From Geosiphon pyriformis (lineage: Eukaryota; Glomeromycota; Glomeromycetes; Archaeosporales; Geosiphonaceae), in assembly GCA_016748015.1 (NCBI GenBank), contig JAAOMT010000591.1:667996-731995 (forward strand): a stretch of DNA of 64,000 nucleotides, in the 5' to 3' direction. Shown here in pieces: positions 45,184 to 56,879 of this stretch. The position numbers and the translations under genes are program-made. Position 1 is the stretch's first letter, and every line of letters starts with the position of its first letter. Below the pieces are notes generated by a model. That model had not been told where the DNA came from, searched no databases, and saw only the letters and a list, made by a program, of their open reading frames with translations.

Positions 45184-46575
45184 TAAAATTTAAGTGTTCA
45201 AGTTTGGTTGTTGTTCTATTATAATTATTGGTTCTAAATTTTGGGGAATATCTTCAGGATTAATTAAAGGGAAATGTGTACTAATTTGTAAAATTAATGA
45301 TTCAGGATTGTTTCTGGAATGATAGTGTTTCAATCTGTCTCCATGTGCAACTTTTGCTAATATTTTGTCATCAAGTCTCAACTTGTATGATCCATTGCCT
45401 AGAATTTTGTGAATATAAAATGGTCCATCTCATTTGTTTTCAAATTTCCCACTCCATTGTTTTTCAGCCTTAGTTCTGTGTAAGAGAACTTTATTTCCAA
45501 CTTTAAATTTGTTGATAATAGGTGGTAATTTGTTGTCATGTCTTTTTTTTTGTTGAACTTGGGAATGTTCAATATGAGTTGCTACTATTTTTCTTTTTCC
45601 TTTCAGTGTACTAAGAAGAGTGTAGGCTCTTCTTTGGAGTGTTTCTTGAAAGTTTTCTTCATTGATTGGTTGCACTGGGTATGTTTCCACTGTAAAATTA
45701 ATTGGTAATGTTGCTGTCCTTCCATAAGTAAGATCAAATGGTGTGTGTTTCATAGTATCTTGTTTTAGCGTTCTGTATGCTAGTAACACTAATGAAATAA
45801 AGATATCCCATTTCTACTCAAAGTCTGTTAAGACTTTGGCTAGAAATTCACACAATGTTTTGTTGAAATGTTCTACAAGTCCATTTGTTTGAGGATGATA
45901 AGGTGATGATAGAGATCTTTTGACATTGAACCATTCACAAATTTCTTGTATTAAGTTGTTCACAAAATGTGTTTCTTGATCAGATAAAAGTTCAATTGGG
46001 CATCTATGTCTACAAATAATGTCTTCATAAATGAAATTTGCTACCAATTTTGCATCTGCTCTTTGGATGGCTCTAGCTTTAACCCATTTGGTAAGATAAT
46101 CTACTGCTACTGCAATATAGCAATTTCTTTGGGTTGTGATAGGTAATGGTCTGACTAAATCAATTCCAACTCTGTCAAAAGGTTGTCCAACTTTGATTGG
46201 ATTTAAAAGTTCTATGGGGTGAGTTTCTTCTCTTTTTTGGCAACTATCACAAGATTCTACATATTGTCGAATGTTTTTTTGCATGTGAGGCCAAAAATAA
46301 TGTTCAAGAGTTCTTTGAATGGTTCCATTTCTTCCCAAGTGTGCTGAAGACAGATCTGTGTACATGTTGTATAAAATTGTTTCTTTTTCATTCTTTTGTA
46401 CTAATCTGAGTAGTTGGTTTGGGTTTCTGTGATTTTTATAATAGATTTTGTTCTGGTGTATAAAATATTGTTTTGATTGGTGTTGTAAATGATGTTTTTC
46501 ACTTGGAGACCAGTTTTCTGGCATGGTAAGGGTCTCCAAATAATTTTTAAGATTGCTGTAATTTCTGGGATCCAT
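45184..46575 (-). pseudogene. A2 integrase
   Basis: The 253-codon N-terminal ORF (46575-45814) has the H2C2 zinc region (HLGRNGTIQRT...CDSCQKRE) and the core with first D in RVGIDLVRPLPI, second D in LLSDQETHFV and third E in GLVEHFNKTL, so all three catalytic residues are present. A TAG at about 45814 (W to stop) leads to 45789-45430, then TGA, then the C-terminal domain to 45190 (MRLDDKILAKVAHGDRLKHY). Three nonsense changes inactivate an otherwise well-kept gene. Confidence 0.87.
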
Positions 46576-46761
46576 TTTTGTTTGGTAAGTTGGTAAGTTG
46601 TGGTGGAATTGTTGTTGGTATTAATTTTGTCTCATTCTTGAGAGGCTATCAACATTGGTATGTAGTTTTCTTGGTTTGTGGTGTACAATATATCTGTAGT
46701 CTGCTAGGAAGTTATTCCATCAAGACTGTTTGGCACTTTGTTCAGTTTTCTTTTTATTGAG

Positions 46762-47880
46762 CTATTTGAGGCCAATGTTGTCTATTATTATGTCAAATTC
46801 TTTTCCATTCTTCAGATATTGTTGAAAATGTTTAAGAGCCCAAATGACTGTGGCAGCTTCTAATTCAGTTGAGCCATATTTTAGTTTTGTTGGTTTGAGT
46901 GTTCTACTAGCATAAGCAATAACTTGTTCTTGCCTATTTTCATCTACTTGTGATAAAATGGCACCAAATGCTATGTGTGAAGCATCAGTGGCTAATTGGA
47001 ACTGTTTGTTGAAGTCTGAGTAAGCAAGAACTGGGGCTGTTGTCAATTTTGTTTTGAGAGTTTTAAAAGCTTTTTGTTGTTCTTCAGTCCATTTGTATGG
47101 CACGTTTTTGTTGGTAAGATAATTAAGTAGTTTGGCAATTTCTGAGAATTTTTTTATGAATTTTTGATAGTAAGAGGCTAATCCTACAAATCCTTTTAGT
47201 TCTGTGGTATTTCTGGAAGTTTGAAAGTTTTTGACAGCACTGATTGTTCCTGGATTTGGTTTAACTCCATCTTTACTAACTATGTGTTCAAGAAAAATCA
47301 AGCTTGTTTTTCCAAAGTGACATTTCTCAATGTTTAACTTTAATTCTGCTTTCTGTAATCGTTAAAAAACTTCTTGCAGGTGAATGAGATGAATCTCAAA
47401 GCTTGGTGAGTATACATTAGTGTTATCAAGATAGACAACTACTGATTGTTACAAGAGTCCTTCATATACAACATTCATGAGTCGCTGGAATATTGTTGGT
47501 GCATTGCAGAGTTCAAAAGGCATAACATTAAACTCATAGTTTCCTTCCTGGGTGGTAAATGCTGATTTGGGTCGGTCTTTTGGGTCTATTTTGACTTGTT
47601 AGTATCCACTTTCCAAGTTTAAAGTTGAAAAGAACTTGGCTTTTCCTAGAGCATTTAGCATGTTATCAATTCTTGGAAGAGGGTAAGCATTTCCAATTGT
47701 AACACTATTCAGTTGTCTATAATCAACACAGAATCTGATTTTTCCGTTTTTCTTTTTAACTAAAACTACTGGTGAGGCCCAAGGACTTTTTGATGGTTGA
47801 ATCAATCTGTTATTGAGCATTTTTTGGATCTCTTCTCTGATGAATTGGTGGCTGGCAGGTGATACTTAATAAGCTTATTG
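46762..47880 (-). pseudogene. A2 reverse transcriptase and RNase H
   Basis: RT begins around 47880 with IQPSKSPWASPVVLVKKKNG, RFCVDYRQLNSV, FFSTLNLESGY and, after a stop, NYEFNVMPF. The active-site box is YLDN (47422-47433), as in B1. Connection FLEHIVSKDGVK and FVGLASYYQKFIKKF follow, then RNase H TDASHIAFGAILSQ and GSTELEAATVIWAL to 46762. Stops at 47598, 47459 and 47360 break the frame. Confidence 0.85.
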
Positions 47881-47974
47881 TCATTTTAGTGGAGCATCTC
47901 CTGTATGGATCTGATGTTGAACAATATCCGTTTTTCCCAAGTTATTGTTGTCTTTTGCAAATATATCTGCAAAT

Positions 47975-49513
47975 TCAGCTATCAATTGTTTTAATTGTTT
48001 TTGTTGTTGAGGTTCTAAGAGACCTATGTTGATTTGAGAAAGTTTTTTTTTCCAAAAAGTGGTAGTTTTCAGTAGTGGAAATGATATTTGGATTTGGGAG
48101 TAGAGTGTGCCTTATAATTTTGATGAAATTAGAGACAATTTGAGGGTTTTCATCTTGAAAAATATTGCTGTGTATGATTTCAATTTCTAGTTTGTTTAAT
48201 AAAACAATAGGGTAATTATTGGAGTTGTAGAATATAACTCGAAATTTTTTTATTCTTTTGGGAATATAAACATTTGGAATTGAGATTTCATGCTTCAAAC
48301 AGATTTGTTCATTGAATTCAAAGATTTGTTGTGTAGTGGTGGGTTTTAAACAAGTGTAAATTTCGTGATGTTCTCCAAAAGGTGAAATGGTAATTGGCTG
48401 GAAAAGTTGAAGAATCTGGTGAGATTTATTTTGTGTATTAAGAGTTATGTTTACTGGAACTGTAAATTGTCCAGTTGAACCAAAACCTTGAGTTCCTCTT
48501 TCACTTTTTCCCAATTGTTCTCTGTTGTTTACTGATTGTAAACCCGAAATGTTGATTAAGAGTAAGTAAATTGCTTGAACAATTTTTTCAGCATGTTCAA
48601 TTTTGAATGGTTTGTTTGTCTCATTCTGTAACATGATGGTAATGTCTCCAGTATATCCTGCATCTATAACTCCTCTTCTAATATTGATTCCTTTGCTTGC
48701 CAATGATGATCTGGAGGCAATTTGAACCATTGCTCCTGGTGGAATTTCAAGAGCAATTTTGAGATTGATTTTTGTTAAGGACTTTGGTTGAAAAACCAAA
48801 GTATCTTTTCCTGGGTATCTTAGGTCATATCCAGCATCAATTTCGTGTGCTTTTTTTGGTCTAATTCCTTGGCCATGGTTGTCAAAATATTTAAGTTGTA
48901 GAGGTAGTTGCTTTTCAAGAAGATAGATGGGGGTGGTTGGTAATTCTTCTACTAGTTCAGATACTCCAAATTCGATTTTATTTTTATCATTCTCATCTGG
49001 CAAAGGAATGCTAAGAGCATAACATTCTAAACACCATTGGTCATCACAAGGCATAACACATTCTTTACACAATTGAATGTTTATTTGCTCTAATTGTTGA
49101 ATTTGAGCTTCTTTGGTCAGATATGTATGGCTTGCAATTTGGTGGTAGGTTTCTACTTCATCTTCATAATTAAATCCAGCTAATTTTATGGTATACTTAA
49201 TATATTCAGCTTCTTTCATTTGGCGAACATCTTCTTGGGTGGCTCCATTGATCAATGCCATTGCTAGGTCAAAAATCATTTCAGCATCATGAGAATAGTA
49301 GTAAAGTTTATTGAGAGCACTGTTATATGCTGCATCAAATGGTGTTCCTCTTCTGACTTTTTCTGAAATTGATAAAGCATATTGACAGGTTTGATCACAT
49401 ACTTCTCTTTTCATTGCTACATCAATCCATTGTATTTTTCTGGTTGCATTTTTCCACATATAAGGCAAGGTGTATTGTCCCATTTTCCACTTCTTTTTGG
49501 AAATCCAAATCAT
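47975..49513 (-). CDS. A2 polyprotein segment: cysteine cluster end, dUTPase, linker
   Basis: This is a 512-codon open frame. Residues about 40-180 are a helical region containing CDQTCQYAL, CKECVMPCDDQWCLEC (zinc-like cysteines). A complete dUTPase follows (about residues 205-350): motif 1 HEIDAGYDL, motif 2 ASRSSLASKG, motif 3 GVIDAGYTGDI, motif 4 EKIVQAI, motif 5 RGTQGFGSTG. dUTPase converts dUTP to dUMP and PPi. All five motifs including the C-terminal phenylalanine lid are intact, so it may be active if translated. The rest is a linker to RT. The upstream cysteine pairs (to 49640) are in another frame, so this is a fragment of a broken polyprotein rather than an independent gene. Confidence 0.85.
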   Translation of the reverse strand: MIWISKKKWKMGQYTLPYMWKNATRKIQWIDVAMKREVCDQTCQYALSISEKVRRGTPFDAAYNSALNKLYYYSHDAEMIFDLAMALINGATQEDVRQMKEAEYIKYTIKLAGFNYEDEVETYHQIASHTYLTKEAQIQQLEQINIQLCKECVMPCDDQWCLECYALSIPLPDENDKNKIEFGVSELVEELPTTPIYLLEKQLPLQLKYFDNHGQGIRPKKAHEIDAGYDLRYPGKDTLVFQPKSLTKINLKIALEIPPGAMVQIASRSSLASKGINIRRGVIDAGYTGDITIMLQNETNKPFKIEHAEKIVQAIYLLLINISGLQSVNNREQLGKSERGTQGFGSTGQFTVPVNITLNTQNKSHQILQLFQPITISPFGEHHEIYTCLKPTTTQQIFEFNEQICLKHEISIPNVYIPKRIKKFRVIFYNSNNYPIVLLNKLEIEIIHSNIFQDENPQIVSNFIKIIRHTLLPNPNIISTTENYHFLEKKTFSNQHRSLRTSTTKTIKTIDS

Positions 49514-50150
49514 TCTCTATGGCATGCTTTGCAAAAGTAACAGGTATGAGTTTTATATTCCTTTTTTGGAGAAATACATGCTCTCATTGATGAAAGTTTT
49601 TTGTTGCAATCTTTGCATTTGAGTGGAATATAGAGTGGTTGTTTCCATGGTTCTGGTGTAAAATATCTAACTTTCTTTTATCTTCTTGATTCTTCAAAAA
49701 TCTTCTGTTCTGTTTCTTCAGCCCAATTGAATGTTGATCCAAGAGCCATGTAGGTTTCAGCAAGTGGCATTTCTTTCTTCTCTTCAAATTCAAATACTGG
49801 GGCTTTTTCTGATTGTTTGTTAAAGATATTACAGATTGCAGGTACTATGGTATATTGTCTTTGGTATGAGATTTTAAGTTCTTGAGTTTTCCAGTTCAGG
49901 TTTGCATTGGCCTTGAAAAGCCAATCATTTCCGACTAGAGCTTGGTATTGGGGTGCATCCATAACAAGAATTTTAACTGGAATGGTGATTCCATTAATTG
50001 AAAAGGGGAAATTATTAATTTCTCCTACTGGAGTTTTCTTCATACTATTAGCTGTGACAATAACTGTTTGAGCTGGTCTGTCTACATTTCATTTAAGTTG
50101 TTGCATTAGCTGGTAAGTAATGATACTTCCAGCCGATCCACTATCTAAGA
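49514..50150 (-). pseudogene. A2 protease and start of cysteine cluster
   Basis: Retropepsin ILDSGSAGSIITYQLM (about 50150-50105; DSG intact) is followed by an in-frame stop and then KKTPVGEINNFPFSINGITI and ALVGNDWLFKAN. An acidic linker reaches 49678. After a frame change the first cysteine pairs CKDCNKK, CYFCKAC and CLICGKM appear (49640-49455). The protease would cut the Gag-Pol polyprotein. One stop and two frame changes separate the pieces. Confidence 0.75.
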
Positions 50151-52244
50151 TTAAGTGAATGGGTTTTCTTTCACTATAGCTTCTGTGTACATAGCAGTAA
50201 TTGTTTTTTGTTCATTGACTGCTGTATTACTAAGCAGAAATGGTGATTCATTTGCTTCAAATTCAAATGAAAATATATTTGACAGATTGGCATTTTGGGC
50301 AATTTGAGCTGGTAAAATGGTGTGGTTGGAAGGGTTTGATCTTGGTGCTGCAACTTCATCTTCAAAAGGTGCAGTTTGTTGAAAATCCGATTTCTCTGGT
50401 ATTGTAAGATAACTGGGTTGAGTATGATAGTGATTGGGTCTTTGCTGACCAGAATTTTGGGGAACCAACTAGTTATTTGGATTGATTCTGTTGTGGTTAC
50501 TCTGCAATTAATTTTGGGGTGTGAATTGGTTATGTTGAACCAATCTTCTTGCTGGTACTTGATATTGTTGAGTGGGTGGTGTCTAATATGGCTGAATTGG
50601 TAAAGGTTGCTGATATTGTTGCTGCATTGATTGTGGAGCTGGTGAATAGTAACTGTTTTGATTTTGTGGTCTTGGTAAATAATAAATTGGTGGTGAAGAT
50701 TGGTAATAGAATTGTTGTGGTAAAGAATAACGTTGATTACTCCTGTTTTGTTGGTCTCTTTGTAATTTCCTACAATCTCGTTTCCAGTGCTCTGGAATTC
50801 CACAATAATAACAATTTTGAGATTGGTTGTTGGATGATGATCCAAAATTGTTTTGGTTGCGTCATTGTGGGGGTTGATATTTTTGTGGTTGTTGTTGCTG
50901 TTGTTGTTGGTTTGTAAAGTAGCTTTCAACTTTTTTTGTGAGTTGGTCTATCTTTTCTTTAGCTGCTGAGCTGGTTTCTCCAATTGCAAGGTTTATAAGC
51001 CTGGTGTGATTTGCTTCTTCCATTGCCATTTCATAGCTTTTTGCATGTCTAATAGCAGTTGCTAAATCTGCTGGAGCATGTGGACAGACTTTCTTAATCA
51101 GTTTGTTTTTTAACCCTGCTATAAACTGATTCAAAATTTGAGCATCAGAATAGTAGTTATTAGTTTCCAATTGTCGGATTTGTCTGAAAAGTTTGTTAAA
51201 TTTTTCAAGATAGGTTATAACAGTTTTAGATGTTTCTTGTTTGATATTGCAAAAGCAGTTTCTGAGAGTAATAGAGGTATTGTTGTTGGCAAATTGTTGT
51301 AGAAAAGCATCTTTGAATGCTTGCCAGTTTTCAAATGGTTTTTCTAAGTTTTCAAACCATTCTTCTGCTGTTCCTTGGAGAAAGTAGGGAATTGCTTTGA
51401 GCATTCTTGCTGCAATCCAACTATTTGCATCTCCTGCTTTTTGAACTTTGTCAAGCCATTTTTGAGGACTGGTATTATTGTCTTTAACAGTGAATTCTGG
51501 GATTTTTGCAATGTAAGCAGCTGCCATTTCTTTTTTGTTTTCTGTAATTTCTTCTGGTTTTGATTCAGTTTCTTCACTTTTCAAGCTTTCTGAGTGATTA
51601 TTTTTGTTTTCCTGTAAGTAATCAATGATATTGGCACTTGTTGATATTGGTTCTTGTTGTTGAGTAGGATTTCTAGGTAACTGAAAATCTTCTGGTCTAG
51701 AAAAATGTTTAAGTGGTGAACTTGGTGTTTGTGGTTGAACAAATGAAATTGGAAATAGTGTAATAGAAAGTGGTAATTTGACACTGGTTTCTTGTTCAGG
51801 TGTTTACAAGTGTTTGGCAGTTGTCTTTTGTAGTGTTGGAGTGTTTGGAGTGGTTCTTGAGTATTGCTTCAATCTTTGTTTGCCTTTGTTGCTTGTTTTT
51901 GTCTCTGATTCAAAGTCAAAAGAGTATTTAAACTGTATTGGGTATTTTTCTTCACAATACTCAATAATGTTAAAATTAAGTTCTTGGAAGTAAGTAGCAA
52001 GTGTTTTACTGTTCAGGTCTTCTGTTTCCAATTGTGAATAGTGCACTAAATTATTGTAGAGGTTGCTTCTAACTTCTGAAATGTTGTAGTTTCCAAAAAG
52101 ATAATTGTTGATGCAGTTTTCAATGTATTGGTATACTGATTTCTTGACAACTTTAATTCCGTTTGGAATGTTGAATTTTTGCTTGCAGTGGGTGTAAATT
52201 GACTGGTAATACTCTAGAGTTGCTGTGTCTGGTGTGGTTGCCAC
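50151..52244 (-). pseudogene. A2 gag
   Basis: It begins at ATG 52244 (MATTPDTATLEYYQSIY), breaks near 51804, and continues through a P/Q-rich linker into a capsid-like domain (51584-50862: AYIAKIPEFTVKDNN, MLKAIPYFLQGTAEEWFENL, LNQFIAGLKNKLIKKVCPHA). An in-frame TGA follows at 50864-50862, at the same place as in B1. The CCHC knuckle CYYCGIPEHWKRDC is at about 50812-50771. A Q/P/Y-rich tail leads toward protease (to 50151). Gag packages the RNA. Confidence 0.82.
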
Positions 52245-52271
52245 TTTGAATTTGTTGTTGCTGTGTTATTT

Positions 52272-52287
52272 CCATGGGAGAGCACCA
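52272..52287 (-). promoter_or_regulatory. A2 primer-binding site
   Basis: On the minus strand TGGTGCTCTCCCATGG starts two bases after the 5' LTR. It differs from the B/C primer site after the first eight bases, so family A probably uses a different tRNA. Confidence 0.75.
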
Positions 52288-52289
52288 AA

Positions 52290-53303
52290 TGTTACCGAAG
52301 GTTTTTGGTCTCTTTTCTTGAATGTTGTAACTGTTTTGTGTTGGAAATTCACGTTTTCTAGAAGTAGTTGAACCTCCAATAACTGAATTTATCTTCAAAT
52401 TATCTCTTATAATTTGAACTGCTGGGGCTTATAAGTGGAATGGCCAATTCCATGCCAGTTACTTTATGTAGTTAAGTTGTAGTAAATGTCAACTCTTTTC
52501 CAGGAATTGCTCATCTGGAAGCTCACTAAAAATGTGTAGTTACTTTGCTGTGAAAGTCAACTCTTCTACAGGAATCTTGTCTGTAGGCTATCCTAATGAT
52601 TGTAATAAGAAAAGAAAAAAAAAATAAAAGAAATATAAAAGAAATAGAATTTTGTCAAGGAAAATGTTTTCTATCCAGGCCTGGAGTTACTAACAGTTTA
52701 TTGAAATTGGTAGCTAATCAATTTCAAAACGTTAGTTGTGTGAAGGAAATTTCAAGTGTAATAATTTAAGAATTTGGTTTTTCAAATATTTAATTTTTAT
52801 TTGATTTTGTAAAAGGTGATTTGTTTCAATTAAGATATTTAAAATAAGATACTATGGTAAGGTACTATGAGAAGATACATTTTCTTGAAGAGAAAACCTC
52901 TTCTTTTATAAAACTTGTTGTAGTACTAGTCTATAAACTTGCACTTTTTTTCTTTGCTCAAATTTTGGCAAACTAAAGATACATTTTGATGAACTACAAG
53001 TTATTTCGCTGAACTATTGATTAATTTGGATGAACTATTCATAATTTCGGCGAATTTCTGTAAATTTCGGCGAATTTCTTTTAAATTTCGGCGAATTTTA
53101 GAATGTTACAAAGTTCAGGATATTGTGTAATTTGATCATTCTACTTTCCGTTATACTAATTAGATTATATTAATTGAATCGTGATATGTAATAATTGATT
53201 AAATAATAAATGATAATTTAAAATAATATTAATATACTAATTAATTATAGGAATTATAAGAGTAATTTTATGCTAATTAATAGCTAAAATTCTACTGGTA
53301 ACA
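52290..53303 (-). repeat. A2 5' LTR (1014 bp)
   Basis: On the plus strand it runs TGTTACCGAAGG ... GGTAACA. It holds three close TTCGGCGAA repeats (about 53045-53098), more than the 3' LTR, plus degenerate copies up to about 52970. A TATA-like TTTTATA (reverse) is at about 52910. Confidence 0.9.
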
Positions 53304-53323
53304 GCAGCTAATATATGTAATAA

Positions 53324-53990
53324 TTAATAAGAAATATAGGTCTCAACTGTAACATTATTCTTTCCAAAGAGATTGAGCTTTAGCAAAATCAAGCTATTCA
53401 TGATGTAATCTATTTGAAGAGTTTTATCTAATTCAAAGCTAACTAATTTGTTGAAGTTTTTTGTGGATAAGATATATAATACTTAAGATGAAATAAGTTT
53501 TGTATTTAAGAGACCAAATCTTTGTATTAGAATTTTGGCTTTTTTAACAATAGTTAAAACTCTTGGGATATCTAATTATATAATGTCCAAAATTTTTGTC
53601 TGTATCTCTGAAGTTGTTTTCTTCATAAGTTTTATATCTTTTATGATTTTTTCAAGGCGACCATAGAGTTTTAATTGCCTTCCATATAACAAATTTTTGT
53701 TTATGAATAAGATTTCTTGGATAGTTTTTCCAATTGTGTAGAAAGTAAGAATATAACTGCTGTTATACTTTCTAACAGATATTTATCTATTTTGCTACCA
53801 ATTTTTTCTCTTTTAATAGTGGTTTTTTTAGGTCTAATAACAGTATGTGTTCCATTGTTATCAGTTATAGTGGTTTGTTTTCCAATGATCAGAGTAACAT
53901 TTGGATAGTTTTTGATCCATTACTCAGAAAAAATATAGAAAGCATTTTGAATGTTTTGATCCAGAAAATAATTATTTATGTTGATTAAAG
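53324..53990 (-). pseudogene. C6 ORF3, conserved post-integrase protein
   Basis: It aligns with C3 ORF3 along its length. The start ATG is ATA, frame changes occur near 53700, and several W/Q/R codons are stops. The C-terminal stop (53324-53326) is inside the LTR as in other copies. Confidence 0.7.
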
Positions 53991-53999
53991 ATACCTTTG

Positions 54000-55400
54000 T
54001 TTTGGAAATGGTGCATTTATTTATACTTGATTTTTGTTAATTATTTGGGTCAGTATTATTACAACAAACAACCAATTAGGTCGTTTATGATATTTCTTGA
54101 ATTGTGTACTATAAACAGAATGATCATTAAAGATTGTTCTGAATTGATCTTGAAAAATATAAGAACTATTGTTCAAAACTTTGTTAATTATAAAGAGTTC
54201 TTTCTATTAGCTAAAAGATTTATTATCATAGACATTGTCTTTGTCTAAATGGTATTCCAATACCAAGTTACCAACACTTAAAAAAAATGTTTTATAGGTT
54301 TTCTTTTTCTTAAGCTTTTCTTGAAACTGTTTTATTTTTTCCAAAGCAATTATTCATGCTTTTACCAAAAAGTCAAGAATAATATTAAGTCTTCTTTGTA
54401 AAATGTTTTTGTAATTTTCTATTGTAATTTCTTCAAAGAGTATTGTTTTAATGTTAATTTTTATTGGTAGTATTGTCATGCATTTATAAAGCAGATAAAA
54501 AGATTTATAACTTGTTATGTCATGATTCACAGTTCTATAAGCAAACAAAGCTGAAAACAGTATTTTGTCCCATAAGTTTGTTTCTTTATTGGTTTTGGCC
54601 AGAGTTTTACATAGTGTTTTATTAAAACATTCTACTAAGCCATTTGTTTGAAGGTAGTAAGGAGAAGAAAGTTTATGACATATTCCCATTTTTCTATAAA
54701 GTTCTTCAACCAGTGTATTAAGAAAAACTCTTCCTCTATCAAATAAAAGTTTTTTAAACAGCCATAATGGCAGATAATATTTTCATAAATGAAATTGGCT
54801 ATTGAGACTGCTATTTGGTCTGAAGTAGCTCTTGCTTCTATCTACTTTGTAAGATAGTTGGTAGCTGTAATAATATATCTGTTGTTATTAAAAGTTATTG
54901 TTAAAAGTCCAACAACATCTATACCAATTTTGTCAAATGATTGACCAACAGAAATTGGATGGATATCTTTTTTGCAATTGGGTTTGTCTCTTCTTTGGCA
55001 GATGTTACAAATTTTAATGTATTCAGCAATATCTTTTTCTAAGATAGGCCAATAATAGTGAGCTAAAGTTTTCTGAATTGTTTTTGTTTTTCCAAAGTGT
55101 CTAGCTAATGTATTAGTATACATGTTGTATATTATAATTTTTCTTTTTTCAAATCTGATGACTTTCTAAGAATGATCAGAATCTTTTCTGTTTCTTTTAT
55201 ATAATTGGTTCTGACAGATCAAATAGAAATTTTATTGTTTGTACAAATGTTCTCTTTGCTGTTAAGTGTATTTTGGTGGGTATTGTCCTTTATCCAAAAA
55301 TTTTATTAAGACAAAGTAGTTGTTTAAGTCTATTATCATGTTTGTTAAAAGGGGAGTTACTAATAAATAAGGTGAGTTGGTTTAAAAAGCTTGTACTATT
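54000..55400 (-). pseudogene. C6 integrase
   Basis: The readable parts are 55123-54842 (HFGKTKTIQKT...CNICQRRDKPN, KIGIDVVGLLTI with the first D) and 54689-54354 (GLVECFNKTLCKTL with the catalytic E; LFAYRTVNHDITSY). Stops and frame changes lie between them, and the second catalytic D region is frameshifted. Confidence 0.78.
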
Positions 55401-56800
55401 ACTAGATGGTAAGTTTAAAAAAACGTTAGCATTTTGATGATTTGCTCCTTTGTGGTATTAAATATTATAGTTAAATTCATCCAAATAGAGTATTTAATGA
55501 GTTATTTGTTTGTGTTCCAGCTTTTTTTTATTGCACAGCCAAACCAAAACTTGATGATCTGTTACCACTAAAAATTTTACATCAAGAAGATATTAATCCC
55601 AGTAACTAGTAGCTTAAACTACTGTTAAACATTCTTGTTCAGTTACTGAATAGTTCTTTTTTGCTGGTGTGAGAGATCTATTGGCATATGCTATAGCATG
55701 TTTTCTGCCATTTTCATCTTTTTATAAGAGGACAGCACCAAGTCTATAGCCAGATGTATTAGTGTGAAGGATAAAAGATTGGTCCAAATCAGATTGCTTA
55801 AGAATTGGTTTAGTAACAAGTTTTTCTTTCAGATTTTCAAAAGTTTTTTGTTGATAAGTGCCTTAGTAATAATTGACATTTTTTCTGAGTGGCTGATTAA
55901 GAAAAAAGATAATTTTGGAGAAATCTTTAATAAATTTGCAATAGTAGAAAACCAAACCAAGGAAAGAGTGTAGTTCAGAAACATTTATTGGTTGTCTAAT
56001 ATTCTGAACTTTTTCAACTTTAGCTGGATTAAAGAAAATTCCATCTTTTGTAATAAGATAACCAAAAAACTGGATGGATTGATGTTTAAAAAAAGATTTG
56101 ATTAGGTTTATCTTAAGACCAGCATTTCTGAGCAGGTTAAAAACTTTTTGTAAGTATTCAAGATGTTCATTCCAAGTTTTTGAGTATACTATTATGTTGT
56201 TTAAGTAGACTAGAACAAAGTTTTTTTTTACTGATTTAAATACTTTGTCCATTAGGCTTTAAAAGATGGGAAAAGCATTGGTGAAACCAAAAGACATGAC
56301 TGTGAATTTATAGATGTCATACTTAATGATAAAGACAGTTTTTTTTCTGCTTTCCAGATCTATTTCTACTTGCCAGAATTCAGCAATTAAGTCAATGGTT
56401 AAAAAAAAAGCAACACTATTGAATTTATCTAGCATTGTATTAATTTTGGGGAATAAGTACATATCTCTTATAATGATGACATTTAATTGATGGTAATCAA
56501 CACAGAAGCATAGGGTTTCATCTTTCTTGGATATTACTACAACTGAAAAAGCTTATTCACTCTTAGTTTTTTGTATAAATCCAAGATTTTTCATTCAGTT
56601 TATCTCTTTTTTGATGAACTCATTATTGTGTTGATTGAATTGATAAAGTTTTAAATAGATGGGATGAGTTTCTTTTGTGGTAATAATGTGTTGTATTACA
56701 TGAGTTTATCTAGAAATATCACCTTCTTTTGAAATAACTGGGCTATTTTTAGCCAACAAATTTTCAATGTCCATTTTTTTTTCTTTAGGGGAAGGTTTTT
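55401..56800 (-). pseudogene. C6 reverse transcriptase and RNase H
   Basis: RT pieces are 56462-56259 (PKINTMLDKFNS, FLTIDLIAEFWQVEID, KFTVMSFGFTNAFPIF) and 56252-55863, where the active site reads LVYLNNIIVYSKTW (YLDD to YLNN by G to A changes). RNase H remnants run to about 55480. It is inactive. Confidence 0.8.
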
Positions 56801-56879
56801 TTTGTTCTGTAACTAGTGATTAGATTTTAGGTGGTTTATTCTTAAAGAACTTTTGTACTTCTTTTAGTTCTTTTCTGAG

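Larger units (their letters stand above)
41466..53303 (-). mobile_element. Ty3/gypsy element A2 (family A), complete
   Basis: Net length is about 9.9 kb after removing the LINE inserted in its 3' LTR. On the minus strand the order is 5' LTR (53303-52290), PBS (52287-52272), gag, protease, cysteine cluster, dUTPase, RT, RNase H, integrase, ORF3 and 3' LTR (44357-41466). It has fewer nonsense changes than B1 or most C copies. Several genes read over long ORFs, including a 512-codon dUTPase-bearing frame. Confidence 0.92.

Noticed and set aside
49369-51563. Several plus-strand ORFs of 60-120 codons across A2
   Set aside because: All are antisense shadows of A2 gag and pol; low-complexity V/C-rich translations come from the Q/N/P-rich sense strand.
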